From Bacteroidales bacterium (GTDB lineage: Bacteria > Bacteroidota > Bacteroidia > Bacteroidales > JAAUTT01): a stretch of 43,764 bases of DNA. The first letter of the stretch is position 1, and each line of letters begins with the position of its first letter. Under the pieces are notes generated by a model. That model worked only from the letters and a program-made list of their open reading frames with translations. It searched no databases and was not told the DNA's origin. Positions 15,715 to 24,223 of this stretch are shown here, piece by piece. The position numbers and the translations under genes were made by a program. The stretch is taken from the NCBI GenBank assembly GCA_025350365.1, contig JANXXY010000224.1, positions 1-43,764 of the forward strand, in the 5' to 3' direction.

Positions 15715-16230
15715 TTACTTAAAGTTCCTCACAATCTCCAACATATCTTTTTCCAGAGTCGTTTTAGGAGTTTCGACAATTCTGTTTTCACGATTATTTG
15801 AATAAAAGATAAACGTTGGTACACGTTCAATTTTAAGATGAACCAGACTGAAGTGTGATGTCTTTTTCTGATGATCGACTGCAATAAACGTAACGTTTTT
15901 TTGATCGAAACCTACATTATCAAGAATCTTTAAAAAGTGTGGCACTTCTCGCTGACTGTCCGAGCACCACGAACCCATAATAACAAAAATCTTAAGATCG
16001 ACAGGTATTTTACGCTTTAACGATTTCATAGTTTTTTTATCTGGATTATAGTTGTCGTATCCCTCCTGGAACCAACTCTTGTATGGTGATGTGGTAAGAA
16101 TATCACGTGTGAAATATCCATATAAGATTTCAGACGAATCTTTTGGATCGATGATGGTTTGGTTAACGGGCTGGGCAAGAGCTGACGTTCCAAAAACAGT
16201 AACAAGCAATAAACCAATAAATATTTTCAT
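15715..16230 (-). CDS. Exported thioredoxin-fold protein with a CxxS active site
   Basis: The protein (171 residues from ATG 16230) begins MKIFIGLLLVTVFGTSALAQ, a signal peptide with probable cleavage after ALA, so it acts in the periplasm. The thioredoxin fold is indicated by IFVIMGSWCSDSQREVPHF and by the cis-proline region RVPTFIFY. The usual second active-site cysteine is serine (C89-S-D-S92), so it cannot form the normal intramolecular disulfide. It may act by mixed disulfide or have a non-redox role. A TATCTTCG at 16251-16244 resembles a -7 box, with a TTGG at -33 spacing. Its neighbours give no clue to a partner. Confidence 0.75.
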   Translation of the reverse strand: MKIFIGLLLVTVFGTSALAQPVNQTIIDPKDSSEILYGYFTRDILTTSPYKSWFQEGYDNYNPDKKTMKSLKRKIPVDLKIFVIMGSWCSDSQREVPHFLKILDNVGFDQKNVTFIAVDHQKKTSHFSLVHLKIERVPTFIFYSNNRENRIVETPKTTLEKDMLEIVRNFK

Positions 16231-16313
16231 GTTGTTTTTATTGCGAAGATACAACACCTGAACTTAGATGCCAATTGTTCTATTTTGCCACTTTAAATTT
16301 CAAATAATTTAAT

Positions 16314-16647
16314 AGGTATAGGCGCTTAGACAACCTAAATTTAGTATGTATGCCTACTTTTAATAAATACGTCCTAAACCCAACGGGTTTAAATGTTTAT
16401 AGAAAATTTGCACAACAAGAAAATTTCGACTCCAACGGAGTCGTACATCAGAAGGGCTCGCTCATTTCTATAAACATATTAACCCTCCGGGTTAAAGAAC
16501 TAATTAACTTTTATAAATAAAGTTATTAACACAATCAATGTCCATCTATTGGGATGATGTTAGGTCACCATTAATAAACATGGATTTGGTTAAGTCTTTT
16601 CATTTATAGTCAATTAATTAAATTGAGCGGTCTAAACGCCTATACCT
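16314..16647. mobile_element. 334-bp MITE-like element with 18-bp terminal inverted repeats and nested hairpins
   Basis: The ends are AGGTATAGGCGCTTAGAC (16314-16331) and, inverted, GTCTAAACGCCTATACCT (16630-16647), matching at 17 of 18 bases. Inside are three hairpins: AAACCC-AAC-GGGTTT (16376-16390), CGACTCC-AAC-GGAGTCG (16427-16443) and TTAACCC-TCC-GGGTTAA (16479-16495). A perfect 12-bp pair, TGTTTATAGAAA (16394-16405) and TTTCTATAAACA (16465-16476), encloses the second hairpin. No open frame is present. It fills most of the 633-bp gap between the thioredoxin-fold gene and the regulator gene. The rest of that gap is AT-rich leader DNA. Confidence 0.65.
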
Positions 16648-16804
16648 GTAATTTAAAATTGTATATTCCAGACCATGAATGGTGAAGGCTGAAAAACAAC
16701 TGGTTCCATTTAGGGATTCAAGGTAAAATAGGCTTTTTTTCTAAAGTATTAAAGTAGAATTTGTTAATTTTTAGATTATTCAACGATATTTTTCATAATT
16801 AGTT

Positions 16805-16812
16805 TATATTTG
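16805..16812 (+). promoter_or_regulatory. Candidate -7 box TATATTTG of the Nudix regulator gene
   Basis: This is an exact match to TAnnTTTG, 51 bp before the ATG at 16864. The expected transcription start, near 16819, falls inside the palindrome at 16815-16833. A good -33 TTTG is not visible at the usual distance, which would fit an activated or weak promoter. Confidence 0.45.
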
Positions 16813-16814
16813 CA

Positions 16815-16833
16815 TAGTATATAAAGTACACTA
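16815..16833. promoter_or_regulatory. Candidate operator palindrome overlapping the regulator's transcription start
   Basis: The 19-bp site is TAGTATA-TAAAG-TACACTA, two 7-bp arms with one mismatch around a 5-bp centre. It sits immediately downstream of the -7 box, where a repressor would block transcription. Nudix-type NrtR/AraR regulators bind palindromes of about this size, so autoregulation is plausible. The assignment is inferred from position and symmetry only. Confidence 0.35.
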
Positions 16834-16863
16834 AGTAAATATAATTTGTTAACTAACTGATTA

Positions 16864-17613
16864 ATGACTATTTCACACAAGATTATTTCTAATATTTCAG
16901 TTGATTGTGTCATATTTGGTTTCGATTTTGAAAAGCTGAATGTATTATTGGTTGAAAGAGAACTTGTGGATGAAAAATCAGGTAGAATATTAATTAAAGA
17001 TTTTACATTAACCGGATATCATATTTTTGAAGACGAAGATCTGGATAAGGCTGCCTATCGCATATTAAAAGATCTTACAGGCTTTGAAAACATTTATCTT
17101 GAACAATTTACCGTTTTTGGCAAAACCGACAGGGTTTCGAATGAAAAGGATCAGATTTGGTTAACCTATTTAAATCAGGGGTTTTCTGAAAGAATCCTCA
17201 CTGTTGGTTACTTTTCTCTTATCGACAGTACTAAAGTTACCTTGTCACATAACGAACGAAAAATACACTGGTTTCCAATTGATGAGGCTCACAATCTCGA
17301 GTGGGCTTTCGATCATAAACAAATATTTATGAAAGCGTTGGAAGTATTGCGCAATAAAGTACGCACTGAACCTATTGCGTTCGAACTTTTACCGGAACGG
17401 TTTACTCTCACTCAGCTTCAGAAACTATATGAAGCAATTTACGGAACGCCAATCGATAAACGTAATTTCCGAAAAAAAATAGTACAGATGCCTTTCATTG
17501 TGGCGTTAAAAGTGAAACAAAAAGGTGTGCCGCATAAACCGGCGCAATTGTTTCTTTTTAGTCGCGAAGTATTTGAAAAAACAAAAAAGGAGCGTTTGGG
17601 ATTCTTGTTTTAA
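16864..17613 (+). CDS. Nudix-type (NrtR/AraR-like) transcriptional regulator
   Basis: The 249-residue protein has an N-terminal Nudix fold (about 1-150) and a C-terminal winged helix (about 170-245, with ERFTLTQLQKLYEAIYG and RNFRKKI). The catalytic Nudix box is degenerate: where GX5EX7REUXEEXGU is expected it reads GYHIFEDEDLDKAAYRILKD then LTGF, lacking the catalytic glutamates. It is therefore a ligand-sensing rather than hydrolysing domain, as in NrtR and the Bacteroides arabinose regulator AraR. It lies upstream of a sugar symporter and cellobiose phosphorylase in the same direction, so it probably controls them and responds to a sugar or sugar phosphate. A palindrome lies at its own promoter. 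Confidence 0.85.
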   Translation: MTISHKIISNISVDCVIFGFDFEKLNVLLVERELVDEKSGRILIKDFTLTGYHIFEDEDLDKAAYRILKDLTGFENIYLEQFTVFGKTDRVSNEKDQIWLTYLNQGFSERILTVGYFSLIDSTKVTLSHNERKIHWFPIDEAHNLEWAFDHKQIFMKALEVLRNKVRTEPIAFELLPERFTLTQLQKLYEAIYGTPIDKRNFRKKIVQMPFIVALKVKQKGVPHKPAQLFLFSREVFEKTKKERLGFLF

Positions 17614-17668
17614 TTGCTAAATAAATAAAGTCTTTAATTATAATTTACTAACGATAAAACTATTTACT

Positions 17669-19270
17669 GTGGAAAAATTATCTCTAAAAGAAAAAATCGG
17701 TTACGCCCTCGGCGATGGGGCAGCAAATATAGCCTGGCGTGGGGTGGCTACTTTCTTATTTATTTTTTACACTGATGTTTTTGGAATAAATCCTGCGGTT
17801 GTAGGGGTGCTTATGCTAATTGCCCGATTCGGTGATGGAATTATCGATGTTTTAATGGGTGTTATCTGCGACCGAACAAATTCAAAATATGGTAAGTTTC
17901 GTCCTTGGATATTATGGACAGCCATACCTTTGGGGATAACATTATCGTTGTTGTTTACATCGCCTAATTTAGGTCCAACAGGGAAAATAGTTTATGCCTA
18001 TGCTACTTATCTGTTATTTTTTCTGATTTACACAGCCAATAATATCCCCTACGGTGCATTAATGGCTGTGATGACCAGCGACAACAAAGAACGCACAAGT
18101 TTGGGTTCGTATCGTATGGTTGGTGCATTTACCGGTGGAATGGTGGTTCAGGGAGCTTTGTTGTTTTTAGTTGTATATTTTGGCAATATAAATCCAACTA
18201 TTAATATCAATAAGCTTGATACAAAAAAATATGAAGTAATAGTATCAACCAATCAGGATGTTAAAAACGTAAACATCAAAACCAAAGATGGAATTGCCCT
18301 GTTTACCTGGGCTAATTCAGAAATGGCCAACAGCCTTAACATTCCTGCGCAGGGCAAAAGCTTTTCAATGGAAGCGCAAAAAAAATACTCATTTATTGTA
18401 TCCGGTGAAGAAAATCTTGAGGCCAAAAACATAACCATCATTGACCAGAAGAGGGGCTATAGCCATGCCATTTATCTTTTATCGGTTTTCTTAGCTCTAT
18501 TCCTGATGGTAACTTTCGCTACCACCAAGGAACGTGTGCAACCACCTAAAGAACAAAAAACAAATTTGGGCAAGGACCTTAAAGATCTTATCCGAAACAA
18601 GCCTTGGATTATCCTTCTTATCATCGGATTGCTATTTAATGTATACAACTCGATCAAACAAGGTATTGTGGTTATCTATTTTAGCCACTATTTGCACAAT
18701 CAGCTGTTGGCTGCCACTTTTATGGTTGGATTAATGCTGGCTTCAATAGCAGGCGCAATGATCACATCTCCGCTGGGCAAACGTTTTGGTAAACGCAACT
18801 TGTTCATTTATGCCCTTATTTTCTCTGGCGTTGTAAATGCATTACTTGTTTTTTGCAGTTCGGAAAATATAATAGGCATTTTTACAATCGGTATCATCTC
18901 GGAGTTTGGAGCTGCAATATTTCCAACGCTCTTTTTTGCAATGCTTGGTGATGCTGCCGATTACTCGGAATTCAAAAATGGACGAAGAGCGACCGGACTC
19001 GTTTATTCTGCTGGTTCTTTTGCAACCAAATTTGGAGGAGGTATAGCCGGTGCAATTATTGGATTTGTGTTAGCAGCATTTCATTACAATGGTCAGGATG
19101 CCATTGCCATTCAAGGCGCAGTTCCAGGTATCATTATGCTTATGAGTTGGATACCCGCAATTATTGCTCTTATAGCAGCAGGTGTGATGACTATCTATCC
19201 ATTAAACCAAGCGAAAATGGATGAAATAACCATTGAATTAAACAATAGAAGGGCTAACGAATTAGCTTAA
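17669..19270 (+). CDS. GPH-family sugar:cation symporter (probable cellobiose importer)
   Basis: This is a major-facilitator membrane transporter of the glycoside-pentoside-hexuronide:cation family. The N-terminal signature EKIGYALGDGAANIAWRG and the cytoplasmic-loop motif RFGDGIIDVLMGVICDRTNS are clear. It has about twelve transmembrane helices in 533 residues. An unusual hydrophilic insertion of about 80 residues (roughly 172-258) lies between helices in the middle of the protein. The start is GTG 17669 (MEKLSLKEKIG), because no ATG precedes the conserved N-terminus. It precedes the cellobiose phosphorylase by 53 bp, which points to beta-glucoside disaccharides as substrate; this is inferred from context. 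Confidence 0.88.
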   Translation: MEKLSLKEKIGYALGDGAANIAWRGVATFLFIFYTDVFGINPAVVGVLMLIARFGDGIIDVLMGVICDRTNSKYGKFRPWILWTAIPLGITLSLLFTSPNLGPTGKIVYAYATYLLFFLIYTANNIPYGALMAVMTSDNKERTSLGSYRMVGAFTGGMVVQGALLFLVVYFGNINPTININKLDTKKYEVIVSTNQDVKNVNIKTKDGIALFTWANSEMANSLNIPAQGKSFSMEAQKKYSFIVSGEENLEAKNITIIDQKRGYSHAIYLLSVFLALFLMVTFATTKERVQPPKEQKTNLGKDLKDLIRNKPWIILLIIGLLFNVYNSIKQGIVVIYFSHYLHNQLLAATFMVGLMLASIAGAMITSPLGKRFGKRNLFIYALIFSGVVNALLVFCSSENIIGIFTIGIISEFGAAIFPTLFFAMLGDAADYSEFKNGRRATGLVYSAGSFATKFGGGIAGAIIGFVLAAFHYNGQDAIAIQGAVPGIIMLMSWIPAIIALIAAGVMTIYPLNQAKMDEITIELNNRRANELA

Positions 19271-19323
19271 CGATAGCAAAAATTAATATAGCAATATAAA
19301 ATTATACTATAAAAATAATCAAT

Positions 19324-21762
19324 ATGAAATTTGGCCACTTCGACGACAAAAACAGGGAATATGTGATTGATAATCCACGTACACCTTGGCCTTGGATCAA
19401 TTATCTTGGAAATGAAGATTTTTTCTCACTTATTTCAAATACTGCCGGTGGTTATACTTTTTATAAAGATGCCAAATTCCGACGTATTACCCGCTATCGA
19501 TACAACAACGTACCGATGGATAGCGGAGGAAAATACTTTTACATTAAAGACGGAGACAGCATATGGTCGCCGGGTTGGAAACCATGCAAAACAGAACTCG
19601 ACAGTTATGAATGTCGTCATGGGATGAGCTACACCAACATTAAAGGCGAGAAGAATGGTGTTACAGCCAATGTTCTCTATTTTGTACCACTAAAAACGTG
19701 GGCAGAAATACAAAAACTTACATTAACCAATAATTCAAATGAAGTTAAGAAATTAAAGATTTTTTCTTTTGTTGAATGGTGTTTGTGGAATGCAGCCGCC
19801 GATATGGAAAACTTTCAACGAAACTTCTCAACCGGTGAAGTGGAAATTCAGGATTCTGTTATCTACCACAAAACCGAATATAAAGAGCGACGAGATCATT
19901 ATGCGTATTATTCCGTAAATACTCCTATACATGGTTATGATACTGATCGTGAATCATTTTTTGGTTTATATAATGGTTTCGATGAACCACAAGTTGTTGC
20001 AGAAGGCAAGCCTCTTAATTCAGAGGCACATGGTTGGTCACCTATCGCATCCCATTACATCGAAGTAGAATTGAAACCAGGCGAATCGAAAGATTTTATC
20101 TATGTTTTGGGCTATGTCGAAAACAAAGAAGAGGAAAAATGGGAATCGAAGAATATTATCAATAAGAAAAAAGCGAAGGAAACCATAGCGAAGTTTAATA
20201 CTGTCGCAAAAGTAGATACCGCATTAGCAGAATTGCGTAAATACTGGGATAACTTATTAAGTATTTATTCGGTTAACTCAGGAGATGATAAACTCGACCG
20301 CATGGTAAATATTTGGAATCAATATCAATGCATGATTACCTTTAATTTTTCCCGTTCGGCATCCTTCTTCGAATCGGGTATTGGTCGTGGTATGGGTTTC
20401 CGTGATTCAAATCAGGATCTTATTGGTTTTGTTCACCAGATTCCGGAAAGGGCGCGGGAGCGAATTATCGATATTGCTTCCACCCAATTTCCCGACGGAG
20501 GTTGCTATCATCAATACCAGCCACTTACCAAGCGGGGTAACAATGATATTGGAGGAGGTTTTAACGATGATCCCATGTGGCTTATCCTTGGCACGGTCAG
20601 CTACATAAAAGAAACAGGGGATTATGGTATTCTGGATGAAAAAGTTCCTTTTGACAATGATATATCTATTTCACGTAGTTTATTTGACCACCTTACGGTA
20701 TCGTTCGACCATGTAGTAAAAAATCTTGGACCTCACGGATTACCGCTTATAGGTCGTGCCGACTGGAACGATTGCCTCAATCTGAATTGTTTTTCCAACG
20801 ATCCTAACGAGTCGTTCCAAACTACAGAAAATAAAACAGTAGGCACCAAAGCGGAATCGGTGATGATTGCAGGATTATTCGTATTATATGGTCGTGATTA
20901 TGTTGATCTTTGCAAAAAACTAGGTAAAAATGACGAAGTTGTTCGTGCTCAAAAGCATGTGGATACTATGGTGGATGTAATTAAAAAACATGGTTGGGAT
21001 GGTGAGTGGTTTATTCGTGCTTACGACTATTATGGTCGTAAAATCGGGAGTAACGAAAACGAAGAAGCTAAAATATTTATCGAATCGCAGGGATGGTGCA
21101 CAATGGCGGGCATTGGCAAAGATGAAGGCCTTTGCACCAAATCGCTTGATGCAGTAAAGGAACGGCTTGATAGTCAATATGGGATAGTATTAAATAACCC
21201 TGCATTTACTAAATACTACATCGAATACGGCGAAATATCTTCTTACCCAGCTGGTTATAAGGAAAATGCCGGTATTTTCTGCCATAATAATCCTTGGATT
21301 ATGATTGGCGAAACAGTGGTAGGAAATGGAAACCGTGCCTGGGATTATTATCGTAAAATCTGTCCTTCCTACCTTGAAGAAATCAGTGATCTGCATAAAA
21401 CCGAGCCTTATGTATACGCTCAAATGGTATCCGGAAAGGATGCTTTCAAACCTGGGGAAGCTAAAAACTCCTGGTTAACCGGTACTGCGTCCTGGAATTT
21501 CTTTGCTATTTCACAATATATCCTCGGTATACGTCCCGATTATGATGGATTGATAATTGATCCCTGTATCCCTGCTGATTGGAAAGGGTTTAAAGTTACC
21601 CGTAAATTTCGCGGCGCTACCTACCTGATTGAAATTACAAACCCCAATGGTAAAATGAAAGGTGTAAAAGAGGTTTTGATCGATTCCAAACCGCAGGCTT
21701 CCAATATTATCCCTATATTTGGGGATGGCAGGGAACATACGGTAAAGGTGATTTTGGGATAA
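19324..21762 (+). CDS. Cellobiose phosphorylase (GH94)
   Basis: The enzyme splits cellobiose with phosphate into glucose 1-phosphate and glucose in the cytoplasm. The N-terminal segment [20 protein letters not shown] and the following [20 protein letters not shown] match characterised cellobiose phosphorylases very closely. The catalytic-acid region is [10 protein letters not shown] (R478-C484 and on). Its 812 residues are full length for this subgroup, and shorter than cellodextrin or chitobiose relatives would suggest by motif. There is no signal peptide. It follows the GPH symporter and the Nudix regulator, forming a compact uptake-plus-phosphorolysis operon. Cellobiose phosphorylase is by far the best call; a related beta-1,4-glucosyl phosphorylase specificity cannot be excluded. 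Confidence 0.92.
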   Translation: MKFGHFDDKNREYVIDNPRTPWPWINYLGNEDFFSLISNTAGGYTFYKDAKFRRITRYRYNNVPMDSGGKYFYIKDGDSIWSPGWKPCKTELDSYECRHGMSYTNIKGEKNGVTANVLYFVPLKTWAEIQKLTLTNNSNEVKKLKIFSFVEWCLWNAAADMENFQRNFSTGEVEIQDSVIYHKTEYKERRDHYAYYSVNTPIHGYDTDRESFFGLYNGFDEPQVVAEGKPLNSEAHGWSPIASHYIEVELKPGESKDFIYVLGYVENKEEEKWESKNIINKKKAKETIAKFNTVAKVDTALAELRKYWDNLLSIYSVNSGDDKLDRMVNIWNQYQCMITFNFSRSASFFESGIGRGMGFRDSNQDLIGFVHQIPERARERIIDIASTQFPDGGCYHQYQPLTKRGNNDIGGGFNDDPMWLILGTVSYIKETGDYGILDEKVPFDNDISISRSLFDHLTVSFDHVVKNLGPHGLPLIGRADWNDCLNLNCFSNDPNESFQTTENKTVGTKAESVMIAGLFVLYGRDYVDLCKKLGKNDEVVRAQKHVDTMVDVIKKHGWDGEWFIRAYDYYGRKIGSNENEEAKIFIESQGWCTMAGIGKDEGLCTKSLDAVKERLDSQYGIVLNNPAFTKYYIEYGEISSYPAGYKENAGIFCHNNPWIMIGETVVGNGNRAWDYYRKICPSYLEEISDLHKTEPYVYAQMVSGKDAFKPGEAKNSWLTGTASWNFFAISQYILGIRPDYDGLIIDPCIPADWKGFKVTRKFRGATYLIEITNPNGKMKGVKEVLIDSKPQASNIIPIFGDGREHTVKVILG

Positions 21763-21770
21763 TCGTTTTG

Positions 21771-21796
21771 TAGAGACAACGCATGCATTGTCTCTA
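21771..21796. repeat. Hairpin repeat, copy 1, after the GH94 gene
   Basis: Perfect 9-bp arms TAGAGACAA (21771-21779) and TTGTCTCTA (21788-21796) enclose CGCATGCA. It begins 9 bp after the phosphorylase stop codon and has no T tract. A nearly identical hairpin is at 22666-22697; 24 of 26 core bases agree. The pair encloses the decayed restriction-modification remnant. Confidence 0.75.
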
Positions 21797-21840
21797 ATGT
21801 CTATAAATTATCATCGGATAATTTTAAAAATATAATCCAC

Positions 21841-21907
21841 ATTGCAGCAAATTTGCAAGCCAATACGAGCCAACGCTGAAACTAAAGGCTTGCAAAAGAG
21901 CTGCAAT
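21841..21907. repeat. Compound inverted repeat of unknown role
   Basis: Two nested arm pairs form one 67-bp structure: ATTGCAGC (21841-21848) with GCTGCAAT (21900-21907), and TTTGCAAGCC (21852-21861) with GGCTTGCAAA (21887-21896). The 25-base loop is 21862-21886. It lies between the first flanking hairpin and the hsdM remnant. It could be an attachment or recombination site, or part of an RNA leader; the sequence does not decide. Confidence 0.5.
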
Positions 21908-21992
21908 TTTGCTTTCACAAATCGTGTCGATATTGACAATTAAAAACATAAAGTTGTTAACTATAAAACAGATAAAAAATTAAAAGTATATA

Positions 21993-22253
21993 ATGGCTAA
22001 AAAAGCAAAAACAAAACAGGAAGAACCATTGAAGATTTACCCGGCTTCTGCAAGTTATCAACTATAGAAGTTTTGGCAAAATCAAATTATGCCAACTGGC
22101 AGATATTTGGGCATATATGACGCAGAAGATGATTTCAATTTTGTGGAACGCTTTACTTCTTTAAAAACAGAACTGGAAAGTCAAATTGCCGAAGAAGCAG
22201 ACTTGAATAAAAAAATTGCTGAGAATTTATCTAAAATAAAATTACCTAAGTAA
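21993..22253 (+). pseudogene. Type I restriction-modification methylase (HsdM) remnant, internally deleted
   Basis: An ATG at 21993 opens MAKKAKTKQEEPL, an HsdM-like N-terminus. This joins directly to HsdM C-terminal sequence: DLPGFCK and the following STIEVLAKSNYA in another frame (22034 onward), then GRYLGIYDAEDDFNFVERF and on to ENLSKIKLPK in the first frame. Nearly the whole methylase domain of about 400 residues, with its SAM and NPPY motifs, is gone. Two frame changes and an in-frame TAG at 22065 confirm decay. The stop TAA overlaps the start of the dinD remnant. Intact loci of this type order hsdM, dinD-like and hsdS genes; no specificity or restriction subunit is seen here. Confidence 0.7.
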
Positions 22254-22651
22254 TGGCAATGGAAATAGTAAAACAAGCAATGTCGGTGTTTGAACAGATA
22301 CGGCAAACCGATGAAAACGGAAATTAATTCTGGGTAGCACGTCAATTGACTAAGGTGCTCGAATATACCGATTTCAGAAATTTTCTTTCGGTAATTGAAA
22401 AAGCCAAAGAAGCTTGTAAAAATAGTGGACAGGAGGTCGAACATCACCTCGTTGAATTCAACGAGGTGATAACTCACGGGAAAGGTGCTGTACAAGTTTA
22501 CCAAAGTTATAAATTGAGTCGTTATGCCTGTTACTTAATTGTACAAAATGCCGACCCATCAAAAGAAATAGTTGCGTTGGGGCAGACCTATTTTGCCGTG
22601 CAAACACGTTTGCAGGAAATACGACAGATGGAAAACTGTAAAATTCCCTGA
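22253..22651 (+). pseudogene. DinD-like protein remnant (DNA-damage-inducible protein D family)
   Basis: From ATG 22253 the frame reads MAMEIVKQAMSVFEQIRQTD, hits TAA at 22325-22327, then continues FWVARQLTKVLEYTDFRNF, KAKEACKNSGQ and SRYACYLIVQNADPSKEIVA. These segments match the N-terminal half of E. coli DinD closely (WSARQLGKLLGY, RAKEACENSG, SRYACYLVVQNGDP). It ends after LQEIRQMENCKIP, about half the length of the family. The gene is thus doubly broken. It overlaps the hsdM remnant by its TAATG junction, as in intact restriction-modification operons of this phylum. Confidence 0.8.
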
Positions 22652-22665
22652 TTTAACGGGTTTAA

Positions 22666-22697
22666 TTGTAGAGACAACGCATGTGTTGTCTCTACAA
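22666..22697. repeat. Hairpin repeat, copy 2, at the end of the GH1 gene
   Basis: Perfect 13-bp arms TTGTAGAGACAAC (22666-22678) and GTTGTCTCTACAA (22685-22697) enclose GCATGT. It ends 3 bp before the stop codon of the beta-glucosidase gene, which is on the opposite strand. It may help end that transcript, but no T tract follows. It is the partner of 21771-21796. Confidence 0.8.
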
Positions 22698-22700
22698 AAC

Positions 22701-24119
22701 CTATTTCAGAAAATTGCGAAACCATAACCCAGAATCTTTAATGGTACGTTTTTGAGTTTCAAAATCATTATAAACAATGCCAAAACGAGGTTTATAGCCG
22801 TAACTCCATTCAAAATTGTCCATAAAGGTCCACAAAAAATATCCTGTCACATTTATTCCCTCGCATTTTGCCTTTAATACACTTTTGAGGTAATCCTTAA
22901 AATAGTTACATCGCTGGGTATCATGAACGCTTTCACCTTGAAGCTCATCAGGAAAGGCGGCTCCGTTTTCGGTTATAATAATTTCTTTAATCGGATATTT
23001 GGCATATTGCTTAATACTCATGTAAATACCTTTTGGCCAAACTTCCCAGCCCATTTCGGTAAGTTCTGATTTTTCCTTATCGGGTTTTACCTTGGTTGCC
23101 CGGATATAGGGAATAATTCCAGGTCGGCTTATTACCCGGAAATAATTCTGCAAGCCAATAAAATCGAAGTCGAATTTAAGCCTTTCCTCATCACCGGGTT
23201 GAATAAACCTTTCCATTTTTTCCAGAAAGGGGAGATCTTTTTTGGGATAACCCATCCCAAGAGTAGGTTCAATATAAAGCCTGTTAAGAATTACATCAAT
23301 TCGTTTGGCGGCCCTTTCATGTCGTGGCAATTGCTTTTTAGGCTCTACATAGGAGCATGAGAGCGCTGTTCCGATATGGGCATCCGGCAGATGACTGCGA
23401 ATAATTCGACCTCCTTCGGCCTGACAAAGCATTGCATGATGTACAGAAGCAAGAAATTTATTTATTCCCCGATGCCCGGGGGCATGCATGCCAATAAGGT
23501 ATCCTAGTGTAGTAAAAGCCGCCGGTTCATTTAACACAATCCAATTTCGAACCCGGTCGCCGAATTTTTGAACGCAAAAATCAGTATATTCAGCAAACCA
23601 ACCAATAATGTCGCGGTTTGTCCATCCACCTTTATCTTCCAACAGTTGAGGTAAATCCCAATGGTAAAGAGTAATCCATGGTTCGATACCAATGCGGAGA
23701 CATTTGTCTATTACCCGGTTGTAAAAATCAACTCCCTTATCATTAATTCTTCCTGTTCCGTCGGGTAGCAAACGCGACCAGGAAAGTGAGAAGCGGAAAT
23801 CTTTAAAATTCAGACTTTTCAACAAGTCCAAATCGTTATCGAATTGGTGATAAAAGTCGCAGGCAATCTGGCCGGTGGAATGGTCTTTTATTTTCCCCTT
23901 CATCATTTCAAAACGATCCCATATATTTTCACCCTTTCCGTCAACATTCCATGCGCCCTCAATTTGATGAGATGCTGTTGAAACGCCCCAATGAAACGCG
24001 GAACCGAATAATTCTTTTGATAGTTCAGGGTCTGGTTGATTTGCTTTCGATAAGAGGGAGCCGGAATATAAAAAAGCAGTTCCTGCACTGGCTAATTTCA
24101 AAAATTCAGAACGTTTCAT
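22701..24119 (-). CDS. GH1 beta-glucosidase with an export signal
   Basis: A retaining glycosidase of family GH1 that cleaves cellobiose or other beta-glucosides. The acid/base glutamate is E198 in VLNEP and the nucleophile is E384 in ITENGA. The N-terminal HWGVSTASHQIEGAW and the aglycone-site WTFMDNFEWSYGY are also typical. The N-terminus, MKRSEFLKLASAGTAFLYSG, is a signal peptide resembling a twin-arginine signal (KRSEFLK), so the enzyme probably acts in the periplasm or is membrane-linked. It is 472 residues and full length. It faces the phosphorylase operon, with the restriction-modification remnant between, and plausibly serves the same substrates. Confidence 0.93.
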   Translation of the reverse strand: MKRSEFLKLASAGTAFLYSGSLLSKANQPDPELSKELFGSAFHWGVSTASHQIEGAWNVDGKGENIWDRFEMMKGKIKDHSTGQIACDFYHQFDNDLDLLKSLNFKDFRFSLSWSRLLPDGTGRINDKGVDFYNRVIDKCLRIGIEPWITLYHWDLPQLLEDKGGWTNRDIIGWFAEYTDFCVQKFGDRVRNWIVLNEPAAFTTLGYLIGMHAPGHRGINKFLASVHHAMLCQAEGGRIIRSHLPDAHIGTALSCSYVEPKKQLPRHERAAKRIDVILNRLYIEPTLGMGYPKKDLPFLEKMERFIQPGDEERLKFDFDFIGLQNYFRVISRPGIIPYIRATKVKPDKEKSELTEMGWEVWPKGIYMSIKQYAKYPIKEIIITENGAAFPDELQGESVHDTQRCNYFKDYLKSVLKAKCEGINVTGYFLWTFMDNFEWSYGYKPRFGIVYNDFETQKRTIKDSGLWFRNFLK

Positions 24120-24133
24120 AAAAAAATAAATGC

Positions 24134-24141
24134 CAAAGGTA
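24134..24141 (-). promoter_or_regulatory. Candidate -7 box TACCTTTG of the GH1 gene
   Basis: On the minus strand TACCTTTG lies 15 bp before the ATG at 24119, matching TAnnTTTG exactly. The transcript would start only about 7 nt ahead of the ATG. No clear TTTG is found 17-23 bp upstream of the box, so the -33 element is weak or absent. Confidence 0.45.
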
Positions 24142-24223
24142 TTAGGAAAACATTAATGTCATAAATTTACAAATATTTTTCTGCAAATTTGACTCGAACC
24201 AGACTTACATAAATGAATTTAAT

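Noticed and set aside
21771-22697. Hairpins at 21771 and 22666 as a CRISPR or as classical terminators
   Set aside because: Only two copies, 870 bp apart, with no spacer array, and neither has a T tract on the relevant strand.
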